Shown here: piece by piece, positions 28,196-38,153 of the stretch | Layout: each line of letters opens with the position of its first letter | How positions within the stretch are numbered: the first letter of the stretch is position 1 | Origin: Candidatus Obscuribacterales bacterium | GTDB lineage: Bacteria; Cyanobacteriota; Vampirovibrionia; Obscuribacterales; Obscuribacteraceae | Reading direction: 5' to 3' | Assembly: GCA_020050685.1 (NCBI GenBank) | Contig: JAGVKG010000026.1 | Location: 110,573 to 174,572 of the forward strand | DNA length: 64,000 nt | The notes under the pieces: model-generated | Seen by the model: the letters and a program-made list of their open reading frames with translations, nothing else | Database searches by the model: none | Told to the model about the DNA's origin: nothing | Translations under genes and position numbers: made by a program

Positions 28196-28762
28196 CTAGA
28201 ACGCTTCAAACAAAATCTGACCCAACTCGCCCACCAGCTTAAATGTCTCGCGGTAGACGTCTAAATCGAGGTTGACAAACGAACGTGACTGGGAAAGCGC
28301 AAGTCCAGCATCGACTCTAATTGTCAGCTCGCTAAACTTGCAATATTGCTCCAGTTTACAAAGTGTTTCCCAGACACCCGGATACTTGAGAAAGCGTTCG
28401 GCAACCGCGCGATCCGTATAACTAAATATAAAAGCCGATTCCATCTTCTTGTCACCAATCGGCAAGCCATGCGATTCGAAAAGCAAAATGCGAGAAACTA
28501 TGGCCATTAGGCCTTTGCCATGACGAGGCAAGACGCTTACGGTATTGCCTTCGCTTCGTGCCTGATTTTGCGGATCGTCTATGACTTTTGTTTCCAAATA
28601 GTAAGTGACACCAAAAGGCCATTTTGGTTGCACTGCCTCAAGTGTTGCCGGGAAGCCTAAAACGGAGCCCTTGATGCAGACAGCAACACGGACTTGATCA
28701 TCAACTACCCGCCCTTCAATGATTTGAGCGCAAGCTGCTTTTTTTGCTTCCAGATCAATCAT
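28196..28762 (-). CDS. Conserved-looking cytoplasmic protein, unknown
   Basis: 188 residues with no signal peptide, membrane helix or motif that I recognise. The composition is that of a compact alpha/beta protein (VRVAVCIKGSVLGFPATLEA, FGVTYYLETKVIDD). It lies 35 bases downstream of the TPR gene starting at 29867, on the same strand, so they may share a transcript. Confidence 0.7.
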   Translation of the reverse strand: MIDLEAKKAACAQIIEGRVVDDQVRVAVCIKGSVLGFPATLEAVQPKWPFGVTYYLETKVIDDPQNQARSEGNTVSVLPRHGKGLMAIVSRILLFESHGLPIGDKKMESAFIFSYTDRAVAERFLKYPGVWETLCKLEQYCKFSELTIRVDAGLALSQSRSFVNLDLDVYRETFKLVGELGQILFEAF

Positions 28763-28796
28763 TATGCACTACCGTCATCGTGTCTATTGTGAGGTA

Positions 28797-29867
28797 CTAG
28801 TTAGCCGGCGGCTGAACAAACATTTCTACTTTTTTGCCATCTGCCGATGAGCGAGCATCTGATTCAGATTTCTTGGTTTCAGAGCTTTCATTCACTGCCT
28901 GATCGTTTTTCTCAGACTTCTGTTGCGACGAAGCATCTGAGGCTCCTGGTGGTGGCATAACATTCATTTTAATTTCCGGCTCTTCTGATCTTTCCGAGTC
29001 CAGTTCTTCTTGAATATTGCCCAACTGTCTTTTAGCATCGCGGACAAACTCGGCATCAGGAGCCAACTCTATCGACTTGCTCAGCAAAAACTTGGCTTGC
29101 GCGAGATGTCTGTTGTTATCTTTATTAAAAATCGATCCGATTCGATAATACGCATCCGCCATATTTGGGCTGATTCTCAAAGCCTTCACGTAAGCATCAA
29201 TTGCTTGCATGTAGTCCTTTTCATTTTCGAAAGCAGTACCCATGTTGTAGGAAGCTGAGGCAAATGTCGGATCAATTTCAATTGCTTGCCGCCATTTTTC
29301 CACGGCTTCTTTCATTCTACCGCGTGCATACAATACTGTACCTAAACCATTGAGCGTTGTCGTGCGTCCTGGTTTCAATTCCAAGGCTTTGTTGAAAGCT
29401 TCTGTTGCTTTGGCATAACTGCGCTGAGCAGCATAAATCAAACCAAGATTACTATAAGCCTCTTCCATACGTGAATCGGCTTCAATAGCTTGCTTGTATT
29501 CGCCAATTGCCTGATTCAAAAATCCGGATTGATGCAGCTCAACACCTTTGTTGTAATGTTTCACCGCTTGCTCGGAATATGGACCCTTGCGCACAGGCTC
29601 TTCCGCCTTGGCCTTTTCTTCTTCTTTTTTAGGCTCAGAATCTTTTTTATCTTGGGATTTTTCTGATTTGTCCGCTTTGGCTGAATCTGAGGAGGCGGCA
29701 GATTTATCTTTGCCTGCTTGGGACTTATCATCATCAGTGTCCATTGGCCACTGAATCTGTCCAGACTTATTAGTTTGCTTAGCCGACTTACTCGACTTAG
29801 CAAAGCCGGACGTCCCGGGCAAAAGTAAGGCAAGCGCTAAAGCCAGCACCAGACTATTTTTGGACAT
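28797..29867 (-). CDS. Exported TPR protein with Lys/Ser/Asp-rich linker
   Basis: 356 residues. A signal peptide (MSKNSLVLALALALLLPGTSGFA) is followed by a charged low-complexity linker (about 25-90), four to five TPRs (about 95-280: AIGEYKQAIEAD, KATEAFNKALELKPG), and an acidic/Ser-rich tail. It is probably a periplasmic scaffold. Partners unknown. Confidence 0.85.
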   Translation of the reverse strand: MSKNSLVLALALALLLPGTSGFAKSSKSAKQTNKSGQIQWPMDTDDDKSQAGKDKSAASSDSAKADKSEKSQDKKDSEPKKEEEKAKAEEPVRKGPYSEQAVKHYNKGVELHQSGFLNQAIGEYKQAIEADSRMEEAYSNLGLIYAAQRSYAKATEAFNKALELKPGRTTTLNGLGTVLYARGRMKEAVEKWRQAIEIDPTFASASYNMGTAFENEKDYMQAIDAYVKALRISPNMADAYYRIGSIFNKDNNRHLAQAKFLLSKSIELAPDAEFVRDAKRQLGNIQEELDSERSEEPEIKMNVMPPPGASDASSQQKSEKNDQAVNESSETKKSESDARSSADGKKVEMFVQPPAN

Positions 29868-30063
29868 ACCGAAAGCTTCCTTCTCTCAACTCAAATGAAT
29901 TATATAGCAGTGCGGCAAGCCCATGCCTGCAAAGATAGCCATTGCATATACACCAATTGACAATTACCGTCTGATTTCAAGAGACTCGCCGCCTCGCCAA
30001 CCTGGCATATAGCGTTTATGATTACTTTCACAAGATTCAAAATCCCTAAGTTGAGCTTGGCCA

Positions 30064-30801
30064 ATGAAGAGAAATCAAACTATGTTCCAACGCATCCTCG
30101 TCGCCTTCGTAGTCGCGCCATTGGCTGCTTTAGTTGCCTGCGCACAAACCTCAAACATCACAATTGCTAGACCCGATGCTGATTCAGCAGGTATCCAATC
30201 GCAAGTAGTTTCTCTTTTGCAAAATATACCGCGCACAATTCGCGATCGTGTATTTAGTGCCGGCTGCCAGATCGTGATCGTACCTACGGTGCCGGAATAT
30301 ACCGGTTATGGCTATATAGACAAACCACGTGGGTATTTGGATGGCGGTGGTTATGACAATGCAGATGGTTTATTCATTCCGGCCAAGAATCAACTTTTGA
30401 TTGCCGAGCGCGTTTCATACCGCAACAGTGCACCGTACAAAGCCAATCGAATTCCTTATGTTCTGCTCCACGAATTTGGTCATGCCTTCGATCAATACCT
30501 GGGGAAATCATTATCAACTCCCCAGTGGGTAGCTACGACTCTGCCGCGCTTTCTGGACACGCACACTCGCGAGGTGCAGAAGCTTTCCAACACTGACAAA
30601 GCGACACTCGCTTACTTTTGCCAGGCAGGCGGAAGCGGGGCGAGCGAGACATTTGCCGAGCTCTTCTGCATGCATTGCCAGTCGCAATCGCAATGGAGCA
30701 GCCGCCAGGCAGCTCTAGTCGCCAAATTCCAAGGCACCGATGCCTTGGTTCGCCAGGTCATGTCCAACCCAGATCAAGTTACTACTTGGGCGGGCGACTA
30801 A
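30064..30801 (+). CDS. Predicted lipoprotein with HExxH, ATLF-like metallopeptidase
   Basis: 245 residues. The signal sequence ends in LVAC (Cys26), a lipobox, so it is probably membrane-anchored. H136-E-F-G-H140 and, about 55 residues later, SETFAELF (Glu195/Glu199) match the zinc ligands of gluzincins. The spacing and the FAE.F motif resemble anthrax lethal-factor-like (ATLF) domains found in bacterial secreted peptidases. TMF and YGYIDKPRGYLDG are conserved-looking features of unknown role. A peptidase function is inferred. No strong ribosome-binding site precedes the ATG. Confidence 0.78.
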   Translation: MKRNQTMFQRILVAFVVAPLAALVACAQTSNITIARPDADSAGIQSQVVSLLQNIPRTIRDRVFSAGCQIVIVPTVPEYTGYGYIDKPRGYLDGGGYDNADGLFIPAKNQLLIAERVSYRNSAPYKANRIPYVLLHEFGHAFDQYLGKSLSTPQWVATTLPRFLDTHTREVQKLSNTDKATLAYFCQAGGSGASETFAELFCMHCQSQSQWSSRQAALVAKFQGTDALVRQVMSNPDQVTTWAGD

Positions 30802-30931
30802 AACTACGTATTTCCCACATTGCTCAAGCGCTCTATTTTCATTTATCTTCATAGGGCTAATGTCTAATTTTGTAGACTGGCAGATGAACTGTCCGCAAAT
30901 AGGCACCCTTGAGGTCTTGGAGCAATAATCG

Positions 30932-32560
30932 ATGGCAGAAAATAGAGACGGCAACTGGCTGCTTGCTAATGGCGACTCCCAACAACCCGGATTTTTGCAT
31001 GGCGATAGACAAATCGCTCAGGGTTCAGACAATGTTTTCCAAGAGACAGGACTGCTTGCCTCTCGGCCAGAGCTGCAACTTCGCAAACAGAAAGACATAT
31101 CCCCTCGCCTTGAGATTATGCCGCTGAAAAATGTGTATGACGCGTTTTATCTGGGCAACTATCCTGTAAAGGTGATACGCGGCAAAGAGATGCCAACACA
31201 GATAGTTCCAGTAAATCTTTTGTTGGATAGCGGTCGTATTAACGGCGAGAACCAGATTAGCGACTTTGGTTTTCGCAAACCTTCAGAGATTACCAATATA
31301 CAGTTTCGCAAAACCTCCGACATTCCCGAACCAGACCGCGAAGAATTTATTAGAAAGCACGCTCACTTTCTCATCGCTGGACCTGGCCAACCGATTCAAT
31401 TGATTCGCAATCCGGATGCTGGCTCAAAAAAAGACGCAATCGTAATTGTCATCGATGATGCTTGGACAAAAAACAAGCCGGCACAATTGACTGACGAACA
31501 GTGGGACTTTAAGAAGCAGCAAGGAATGGAAAGAGAATGGGCAGAGCTGCGCGACATCATGGACTGGATTTTTTATCAGTACGCAAATGCAAGAATACGC
31601 GAGTTCCTACCAATAGATATTTTCAGAGCCTTTACTGATGATATTGGTCACCCGAAGGGTGACAAAACAAATACTGAACCTGCTTACGGAAATGGTAGAA
31701 GCGGACGCACTCTAGACTGGAAGAAATTGGAAACAAGAAAGAGTCATAAATCTCATCCGCATTCTCTTATGTCAGATGCACCACCGGAAGAAAATACTTG
31801 CGGACATTTGGTCAAGATTTCCGAGCTGGACAGCGCACAGAGATCGGCATTTATCGGTGATCTCAAAAGCGTTTTAAGCGCCAATGAAGGGCCTGACGGT
31901 TACAAGTCTCATCCCACAAAAATCAACGAGAAAACTAAAGAAGTAGAATGGGCAGAAGATAACGGCTCCGGAATTTCGGTTGGAAAAGCACAGTGGAATC
32001 AAGAGAAGGGTGAATTACCAGATCTCTTGCGGGCATGGAAGGCACGTAGCGACAAAGATGGAAATGGGAAATTCGAAGAGATTTTCCATGGCTATGTCGA
32101 TCTCTTAACCAACCCTGCTCGTGAAAAGGAATTTCGTAATACTGATTTTCTGGGCGACAAGAGGACAGCAAAAACCAATCCATTTTTGGCTGCCATGGAA
32201 AAGGCTCTCGACACACCGGAATTTCAGCAGGTGCAAGAAGAGCTTTTAGAGAAAAAAGCAGAGCGAGCAATTAAAGTAGCCGACAAATATGGTCACACCT
32301 CGCTGCGTTTTATTGCTCAAGTCCTCGATGTCGCCAATCAAAAGGGTTGGACAGGCTGCGAACAAAGAATGCGCGATGGCAACGTTGCAGCAATTCCTGA
32401 TGATGCCAGAGGCGAGTGCACAGCAATTAAAGCTTTTGAAAAAGCCTCTTCTGATCGCGCAGGCAACGACAGACGTAACAAACGTCTTGATGAACGGTTT
32501 GCTAAAGACAGAACCGCGTGGTTACGAAAGCCTACGGATAACCTCAGCCAAACCGCGTAG
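30932..32560 (+). CDS. Unknown protein with lysozyme-like C-terminal region
   Basis: 542 residues with no signal peptide. The first 60 residues are variable-looking and the central part (60-270) is alpha/beta and unassigned. The C-terminal part has ANEGPDG, then GSGISVGKAQWNQEKGELP and a helical stretch to GHTSLRFIAQVLDVANQKG. That pattern, a Glu followed by G-I-S-x-G-x-x-Q-W, recalls lysozyme/chitosanase-like muramidase folds, with the Glu as candidate acid. This is a weak assignment. The 3' end overlaps aroQ by 39 bases (convergent). Confidence 0.65.
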   Translation: MAENRDGNWLLANGDSQQPGFLHGDRQIAQGSDNVFQETGLLASRPELQLRKQKDISPRLEIMPLKNVYDAFYLGNYPVKVIRGKEMPTQIVPVNLLLDSGRINGENQISDFGFRKPSEITNIQFRKTSDIPEPDREEFIRKHAHFLIAGPGQPIQLIRNPDAGSKKDAIVIVIDDAWTKNKPAQLTDEQWDFKKQQGMEREWAELRDIMDWIFYQYANARIREFLPIDIFRAFTDDIGHPKGDKTNTEPAYGNGRSGRTLDWKKLETRKSHKSHPHSLMSDAPPEENTCGHLVKISELDSAQRSAFIGDLKSVLSANEGPDGYKSHPTKINEKTKEVEWAEDNGSGISVGKAQWNQEKGELPDLLRAWKARSDKDGNGKFEEIFHGYVDLLTNPAREKEFRNTDFLGDKRTAKTNPFLAAMEKALDTPEFQQVQEELLEKKAERAIKVADKYGHTSLRFIAQVLDVANQKGWTGCEQRMRDGNVAAIPDDARGECTAIKAFEKASSDRAGNDRRNKRLDERFAKDRTAWLRKPTDNLSQTA

Positions 32561-32965
32561 TCCAAGCAAATAACTTTGCGGACCAAAACCAATGGCGACA
32601 CCTGAGGAAATATCTGCGATATAACTTTTGTGGCGAAATTCTTCGCGCGCATAAGTGTTTGATATGTGCACTTCGACAAATGGCAAACCAACTGCCAAAA
32701 GCGCATCACGCAAAGCAATTGATGTATGCCCATAGGCTCCCGGATTGATCAAAATGCCAGTGATACCATTGGCTGGTGCTTGGTGAATTGCATCAAGTAT
32801 TGCACCTTCGTGATTTGACTGCAGTGCCTCAAGGCCAATACCAAGTTCTTCTGCCAGTTTGCGCAAGTCCTCATCAATTGCCGCCAATGTCTGCGTGCTA
32901 TAGATGCTTGTTTCCCGGCGCCCAAGCATGTTCAAATTTGGTCCATGAATTACCAGGACTTTCAC
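32522..32965 (-). CDS. aroQ: 3-dehydroquinate dehydratase, type II
   Basis: 147 residues. Third step of the shikimate pathway. Active-site features are visible: NGxNLNMLGRRE-type N-terminus (GPNLNMLGRRE), catalytic Tyr in the following SIYST loop, INPGAYGHTSIALRDAL and VEVHISNTYAREEFRHKS. The start is GTG 32965, overlapping the TAG of the upstream gene. It belongs with aroK at 33680-34240, with one unknown gene between them. Confidence 0.95.
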   Translation of the reverse strand: MKVLVIHGPNLNMLGRRETSIYSTQTLAAIDEDLRKLAEELGIGLEALQSNHEGAILDAIHQAPANGITGILINPGAYGHTSIALRDALLAVGLPFVEVHISNTYAREEFRHKSYIADISSGVAIGFGPQSYLLGLRGLAEVIRRLS

Positions 32966-33588
32966 TACTTCTTTTCCTCTTCATCCAGCCGCAGCGCTTC
33001 CAGCGCACAAGATGCTTCGACTAAAAACGGATCATGTCGAATGAGAATATTGCGTAAGTTTATGTATTTCACAAATTGACTGAGTAATTCATAAAGCGGC
33101 ATCGGTTTGCCTTCGCATGAGAGGTCATCGGCAACAATGAACATTGTGGAAGCAAGCAAGGTACGGGCCTCGACAGCACTAAGTTGATCGCCTTCCAGAA
33201 TTGCCGAAAGCAACTCGGAATCAACCAATTCTTCGTGAACCAGTTTCTGACAAAAAGCTTCCACACCTTCTTTCAAGGGTTTTTGTCTTTCATCAGGCAG
33301 GCAAGCTGCAGCCCGAATCAGGTTGAACTTATTGCTCACATCACCAAGAGATTCTGCACTATCAACCAAGTTACGCACTTGATTGGCTTTGGTATTAAAT
33401 TGCCGGCGCAATTCACCCTCGGCTACCGGTGGCACGGGCTTGATTGCTTGATCAAAACGGCGCTCATAATACTGCTGGACCTCGTGCCTCTTTAGTTCGA
33501 CACCAAAGGGCATAAGCTCCAGGAAAATAGATTCCAGACCTTCCAGTTGCGACTGAAGATACATCAGTTCGTCTTGGGAGATCAACAA
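32965..33588 (-). CDS. Unknown helical protein between aroK and aroQ
   Basis: 207 residues, predicted mostly helical and soluble, with no motif I know. The TTG start at 33588 has GGAG 7 bases upstream. Its stop overlaps the aroQ start by one base, so it is coupled to aroQ. A role in aromatic-amino-acid synthesis is possible from position only. Confidence 0.7.
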   Translation of the reverse strand: MLISQDELMYLQSQLEGLESIFLELMPFGVELKRHEVQQYYERRFDQAIKPVPPVAEGELRRQFNTKANQVRNLVDSAESLGDVSNKFNLIRAAACLPDERQKPLKEGVEAFCQKLVHEELVDSELLSAILEGDQLSAVEARTLLASTMFIVADDLSCEGKPMPLYELLSQFVKYINLRNILIRHDPFLVEASCALEALRLDEEEKK

Positions 33589-33679
33589 CGCCCGGCTCCT
33601 TCCAAAATACGTACCACCCAGTTATTCAGGATGCAATTACTGCAATTGTATTATGCCCAATTCGCGACTTTATGACTAA

Positions 33680-34240
33680 TTAGCGATTTTCTATGCCACT
33701 GGCAAATTTAATCAACTCATCGGCCACTAGCTGGGGACTTTTGACGGATGTATCGACTTTGTAATCAGCCTGATTGTAAATTTCTTGACGCTGCTTGATA
33801 AGCGTGGCTAGCCTTTCTGCCACCTTGTCGACCATGTGAGCATCCGGTGTGCCTGGGCTTTGAGAAGCCAAAAGGGGACGGTGCTTGGTCTTTATTACCC
33901 TCTGCACCAAAGTGGAGAATTCAGCCTGCAACAAAATCACAGGTCCAAGCTCCTTCAGGCGGGGCAAATTTCCCGGCGTGACCGGTAAACCGCCGCCAGT
34001 GGAAAGCACACAGCCCAATTTGACCGGCGTGACGGCTAATTCTTCCAACAGACAACTTTCCAATTGGCGAAAGTTGAGCTCACCATACTCTTGAAAAATC
34101 TCGGCAACGGTTAGGCCTGTCCTTTGCTCGATGGCAGAGTCCGTATCTAAAAATTCCCAGCCAATTTTATCTGCCAGCGCCTGCCCGCAAACCGTTTTCC
34201 CGGAACCAGGCGGACCAATTAAAATCACAAATTTATGCAT
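33680..34240 (-). CDS. aroK: Shikimate kinase
   Basis: 186 residues. Walker A GPPGSGKT (9-16), the shikimate-binding DTDSAIEQRTG and STGGGLP, and the lid region around TKHRPLL are all present. It phosphorylates shikimate with ATP. It starts 2 bases after the TPR gene ends at 34243, so that gene and aroK are probably on one transcript. Confidence 0.95.
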   Translation of the reverse strand: MHKFVILIGPPGSGKTVCGQALADKIGWEFLDTDSAIEQRTGLTVAEIFQEYGELNFRQLESCLLEELAVTPVKLGCVLSTGGGLPVTPGNLPRLKELGPVILLQAEFSTLVQRVIKTKHRPLLASQSPGTPDAHMVDKVAERLATLIKQRQEIYNQADYKVDTSVKSPQLVADELIKFASGIENR

Positions 34241-34242
34241 TA

Positions 34243-35796
34243 TCAGTTACTGCCAGTTTGTGAAAGTCCTGCTTTGCGTGCGGCAATCTCAATCTTATTT
34301 TGCGCAATTGTCATTTGTGGATCAATAGCCAAAGCCTTTTTAAATTCACCAATTGCACCCAGATATGCACCCTTGTCCGTCAATGCCATTCCTAAACCAT
34401 AATGCGCAGAAGCCATGTTTGGTTGATCAGCTATAGCCAATTGAAACTCTTTAATCGCCGCTTGAGTGTTTCCTTGCGAAGCCATAATGGCTGCCAGATT
34501 ATTGTGTGCGGTTGCTGCCAGAGCGTCACCTTTGACATTTTGTTTTGTCTCTTCATTTTCGCCGTGGCTCTTCGCCGAACCATATTTAATTGCCGACTGA
34601 TAAGCAGATGAGGCTTGACCAAGTTCGCCACTTGAGGCGCACAAGTTGCCTAGGTTAATCAAAGCAATGCTCAATTTAGGATCGATAGCCGAGGCTTTGG
34701 CAAAAGCAGATTTGGCTTTTACTTTCTCGCCTAAAGCTTGATAAGCAAGACCAAGATTGTTTTGATTGGCAGCATTCTTAGGATCAAGCTTACATGCGGT
34801 TTCCAGCTCTGGTATTGCCAGCGCCATATTTTGCGTCAGGATGTAAGCAATGCCTAATTGCGCATGCGCGGAAGCAAAATTTGGTTTTTCCTTAGTTAGA
34901 CTTTTAAGCAGAGAAATTGCTTGGTCAAAGAAATTAGCACCAAGCAGTTTTTCGGCTTGCAATAAATTAGGATCGCTTACCGTGGTATCGAGAGTGGTGG
35001 CAGTGACCGAAGAGTCTTTTGCCGGATTCTTTTTAGCATCAGTCTGATTTTTCGCCACTGTGGGCTTGCTTGGCTCAGTAATTCCATCGATGCCGGCCTC
35101 TCCGCTCCACTCAGCTTGTTCTTGCATGATGCCTTGCTTGTCACCGAGCTTCTCATCAACACAAGCCAAATTGGCATGCGCCGCAGAAAGCTCAACCTTC
35201 ATAGCAGAAAGCGCCAGCAATGCATCAGATGCATCCTTGGTTTTCCCTTGTGCTTTTAAGGCAGCAACGGTTTGGTGCAAAGCAAATAATCCGGAACGAG
35301 CCAGTTCTTTGGCTTTGAGAAAGAGTTCTTTGGCCTTTTCATTTTGACCGGACTGCAGAAAAATTATGCCCAGCCTATTTTGCAAACTAGGATCTTGAGG
35401 AGATTTGCTAATATCGGCAGTCAGTTGCAATTTGGCTTGATCTAAAAGATTGCCGAGATCTACTGGTTTTGGGGCAACTTTCTTGGCTGGACTGACTTCT
35501 GTCCGAGAAACCAGGGAATGGAATTGCTGCCAAAAATTATGCGATACAGTGACGTTTTGGGGAGCCGGTCCAAATTTAGGACCAGGAATTCCCAGAAAGC
35601 GTAGCGGCATTACCGGTAGTCCAATCAGGATAATGGACAAAGTTAAAATCAGCCAAAAACGCGACGAGTTGCGTCTGGCTTTTGTCTCTGCATCGAGCGC
35701 GTTTGCCCAAAACTTACTGGACAAAAGAGGCTTAACTTGGCCCTCTGCCGGATTTGCAGATGAGACTTCTGGTGATGATTCTGATGAATTCGCCAA
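34243..35796 (-). CDS. Membrane-anchored TPR protein
   Basis: 517 residues. A single hydrophobic helix (about 46-68, FWLILTLSIILIGLPVMPL) sits after a Lys/Arg-rich cytoplasmic N-terminus. About eight TPRs follow in two groups separated by a Lys/Thr-rich linker (roughly 235-270). The orientation puts the TPRs outside the cytoplasm. It is directly upstream of aroK, which says little about its role. Confidence 0.85.
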   Translation of the reverse strand: MANSSESSPEVSSANPAEGQVKPLLSSKFWANALDAETKARRNSSRFWLILTLSIILIGLPVMPLRFLGIPGPKFGPAPQNVTVSHNFWQQFHSLVSRTEVSPAKKVAPKPVDLGNLLDQAKLQLTADISKSPQDPSLQNRLGIIFLQSGQNEKAKELFLKAKELARSGLFALHQTVAALKAQGKTKDASDALLALSAMKVELSAAHANLACVDEKLGDKQGIMQEQAEWSGEAGIDGITEPSKPTVAKNQTDAKKNPAKDSSVTATTLDTTVSDPNLLQAEKLLGANFFDQAISLLKSLTKEKPNFASAHAQLGIAYILTQNMALAIPELETACKLDPKNAANQNNLGLAYQALGEKVKAKSAFAKASAIDPKLSIALINLGNLCASSGELGQASSAYQSAIKYGSAKSHGENEETKQNVKGDALAATAHNNLAAIMASQGNTQAAIKEFQLAIADQPNMASAHYGLGMALTDKGAYLGAIGEFKKALAIDPQMTIAQNKIEIAARKAGLSQTGSN

Positions 35797-35900
35797 GGCA
35801 CTAGCACCTAAAACTTGAATAACCCAAGACTAGGTGTTCTGGAAATCCAGGTCAATGGTAGTTTCACGTACCTTAGTTTTAACCTGGGTTTTAACTTGTT

Positions 35901-37526
35901 TCAAGTTTGAATTGCCAATTCTTCCTCAGAGCCTTCCTCATCTTCCTCTGCCCTGGCTTGGTCAGCCCGAACTCTTTTCGCTCTACGAACACCACCTGGG
36001 CGTCTGCTTTCCTTAAACTTGGCGTGCAATGAACCGTAGTCCATGACCAAGCGCCCGCCATTGGCTTCGTGTTGCTTATCCCAATTCATAAGCAGCTCCA
36101 AGCAAGCATGATCAATGTAATCCAAGCCTTCAAGGAGGATATGCAATTCCGTAGTCGGTCTTACACCCTCGACCACACGTGCCAATTTTGGCAAGCTGAG
36201 AAATGTAGCAGCACCCTTGAGAATCAGCGTCGTGTGATTGCGCTCAGGATCGTCTTGCACAGTAATTTCGATGTGCGAAAAATGATACAAGAGTTTGGCA
36301 ACTGAAAGCACGACACCAACCATGACACCGGTGAGTAGGTCATGCAGAACAATCACACCAACTGTGATGGCATAGATTACCACCTCACTTCTGCCGAACG
36401 CTTTCAATTCCTTGATCACCTTAAAGTTAGCCAGCTTGTAACCCGTGTAACAGAGCAAAGCCGCCAAACTGCACACTGGTATCAAACGAATGACAAAAGG
36501 CAGTCCGACGACAAAGACTAAGAGCCACCAGCCATGTAAAATGGCTGACAGACGTGTCTTCGCACCAGCATTAACGTTTACTCCGGAGCGAACCATCACG
36601 CCGGTCATCGGCAACGCGCCCAAGACCCCGCAGATCAAATTGCCGACCCCTTGGCCGGCCAGCTCTCTATCGTAGTTAGTGCGTTTGCCACCAATCGACA
36701 TCTTGTCCAATGCAGCTGCAGTCAAAAGCGTTTCAGCAGAAGCAATTGCTGCAACAGCCAATCCATCTGCCCAAACATCCGGGCGGAGCATGAACATCAT
36801 GCTATGCCAGGTTGGCAGCGAAACCACGCTAAGAAGATTGCCGGGAATTTCCACGTGCTTAATTGGAAATTGCCAGATGGCGGCAATGGCAGTACCCAAA
36901 ATCACAGCCACAAGCGAACCGGGAATAACCTTGAGCTTTTTCGGTACGACCTTTTCCCACATAAAAAGAGTGACAATGGTGGCAACTCCAACAATGGCTG
37001 CCAAATGGTGAACAGTTTGATCACTGGGAGTCAGACCTTTCCAAACAGCCGCCGGAATTGAAAGCAGGTTATTGATACCACTTCCCTTAGAAGTGTCATC
37101 AACCATGACGTGAAATTGGCCAGCAAAAATCAGAACACCGATTCCGGAAAGCATGCCATGAATTACAGATGGTGGCACGGCGCGAAACCAGAATGCCAGA
37201 CCAGAAAACCCAACGACAAATTGAATCAAACCGGCTACCAATACAACTTCTCCGAGCTGCTCGATACCATGCTTTTCAATTAGGTCGGCAATGACAACAA
37301 CCAGACCGGCCGCAGGACCGCTAACTTGCAGCGGGCAGCCACCAATGCAGCCGACAACAAGTCCGCCAATAATGCCGGTAATAATACCAAGCGCTGGTGG
37401 CACTCCGCAGGCAATAGCAATACCCATACATAGCGGCAGCGCTACTAAAAATACAACTATAGACGCCAGGAAATCATCGAAAAATGTTTTTGGCAATCGA
37501 GAAAACAACGATGGACTACTAACCAT
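35901..37526 (-). CDS. SulP-family anion transporter with STAS domain
   Basis: 541 residues with 10-14 hydrophobic helices (about 15-400), then a cytoplasmic STAS domain (about 430-500; LEGLDYIDHACLELL). The family signature GLVVGCIGGCPLQVSGPAAG is intact. SulP members carry sulfate, bicarbonate or other anions. A beta-carbonic anhydrase less than 1 kb away favours bicarbonate, as in BicA. The C-terminal tail after STAS is unusually charged (RRAKRVRADQ, then acidic). Confidence 0.92.
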   Translation of the reverse strand: MVSSPSLFSRLPKTFFDDFLASIVVFLVALPLCMGIAIACGVPPALGIITGIIGGLVVGCIGGCPLQVSGPAAGLVVVIADLIEKHGIEQLGEVVLVAGLIQFVVGFSGLAFWFRAVPPSVIHGMLSGIGVLIFAGQFHVMVDDTSKGSGINNLLSIPAAVWKGLTPSDQTVHHLAAIVGVATIVTLFMWEKVVPKKLKVIPGSLVAVILGTAIAAIWQFPIKHVEIPGNLLSVVSLPTWHSMMFMLRPDVWADGLAVAAIASAETLLTAAALDKMSIGGKRTNYDRELAGQGVGNLICGVLGALPMTGVMVRSGVNVNAGAKTRLSAILHGWWLLVFVVGLPFVIRLIPVCSLAALLCYTGYKLANFKVIKELKAFGRSEVVIYAITVGVIVLHDLLTGVMVGVVLSVAKLLYHFSHIEITVQDDPERNHTTLILKGAATFLSLPKLARVVEGVRPTTELHILLEGLDYIDHACLELLMNWDKQHEANGGRLVMDYGSLHAKFKESRRPGGVRRAKRVRADQARAEEDEEGSEEELAIQT

Positions 37527-37704
37527 CTCAACCTCATTTTGATAAGTAACGCAAAGTGGACAAGGCTAGCTCCTCCAAAGAACTACTGATGCGAGAATTT
37601 GCTCATAATGCAGGTAAGAAATAACGACTATCTTGTCGTGGGTTACCTATGAGCAATGCAATCAGTTTTGATTGTCTTGAGAAACGTAGCTATCGTCTTC
37701 GTGT

Positions 37705-38061
37705 TCAAATCAAAAGCGAGCAGAATAAGAGCCAGAGCTTTGATACCAAATGTTCTGTCGGTACTTGGGCAATGTAGTTATAGGTGGTTCTGACATTGCT
37801 CACATAGCAATTGTTTTCACATCCAGCAAGCGACAGGCGATGATTAGAATTGCCCATGCCAACTTTTCTACTCTTAAGCACCAAGTGTTGAATATGGTGC
37901 CCCAAAAGTGGAACTAGTCTGTGATGTGAATGTCCACGAATGCTCGCGCCAATGCCTGTGAGATCAGAGCTCTCAGACATAGACGCCAAAGACCAAAAGG
38001 ACGCAAGCAAAAATAGCGTCAAAAGAATGGCGGCTTTGATGGACTTACTTGACATACCCAT
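37705..38061 (-). CDS. Exported His-rich small protein, paralogue 1
   Basis: 118 residues. A signal peptide (about 1-30) is followed by the His-rich segment GIGASIRGHSHHRLVPLLGHH, and the protein ends WLLFCSLLI. The gene at 38944-39297 encodes a paralogue with the same layout. The third codon is an ATG that aligns with the paralogue's start, so translation may begin at 38055. The last codons are conserved with synonymous changes between the two genes. No known family. Metal binding is inferred from the His cluster. Confidence 0.75.
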   Translation of the reverse strand: MGMSSKSIKAAILLTLFLLASFWSLASMSESSDLTGIGASIRGHSHHRLVPLLGHHIQHLVLKSRKVGMGNSNHRLSLAGCENNCYVSNVRTTYNYIAQVPTEHLVSKLWLLFCSLLI

Positions 38062-38153
38062 ATTGAATCATACCTAGGGGGAATTTATACCTATCAAGAG
38101 GCTCTCCAACTTCAAAAATGTCCAAAACAATAGAAGTCAAGAACAACTATATT

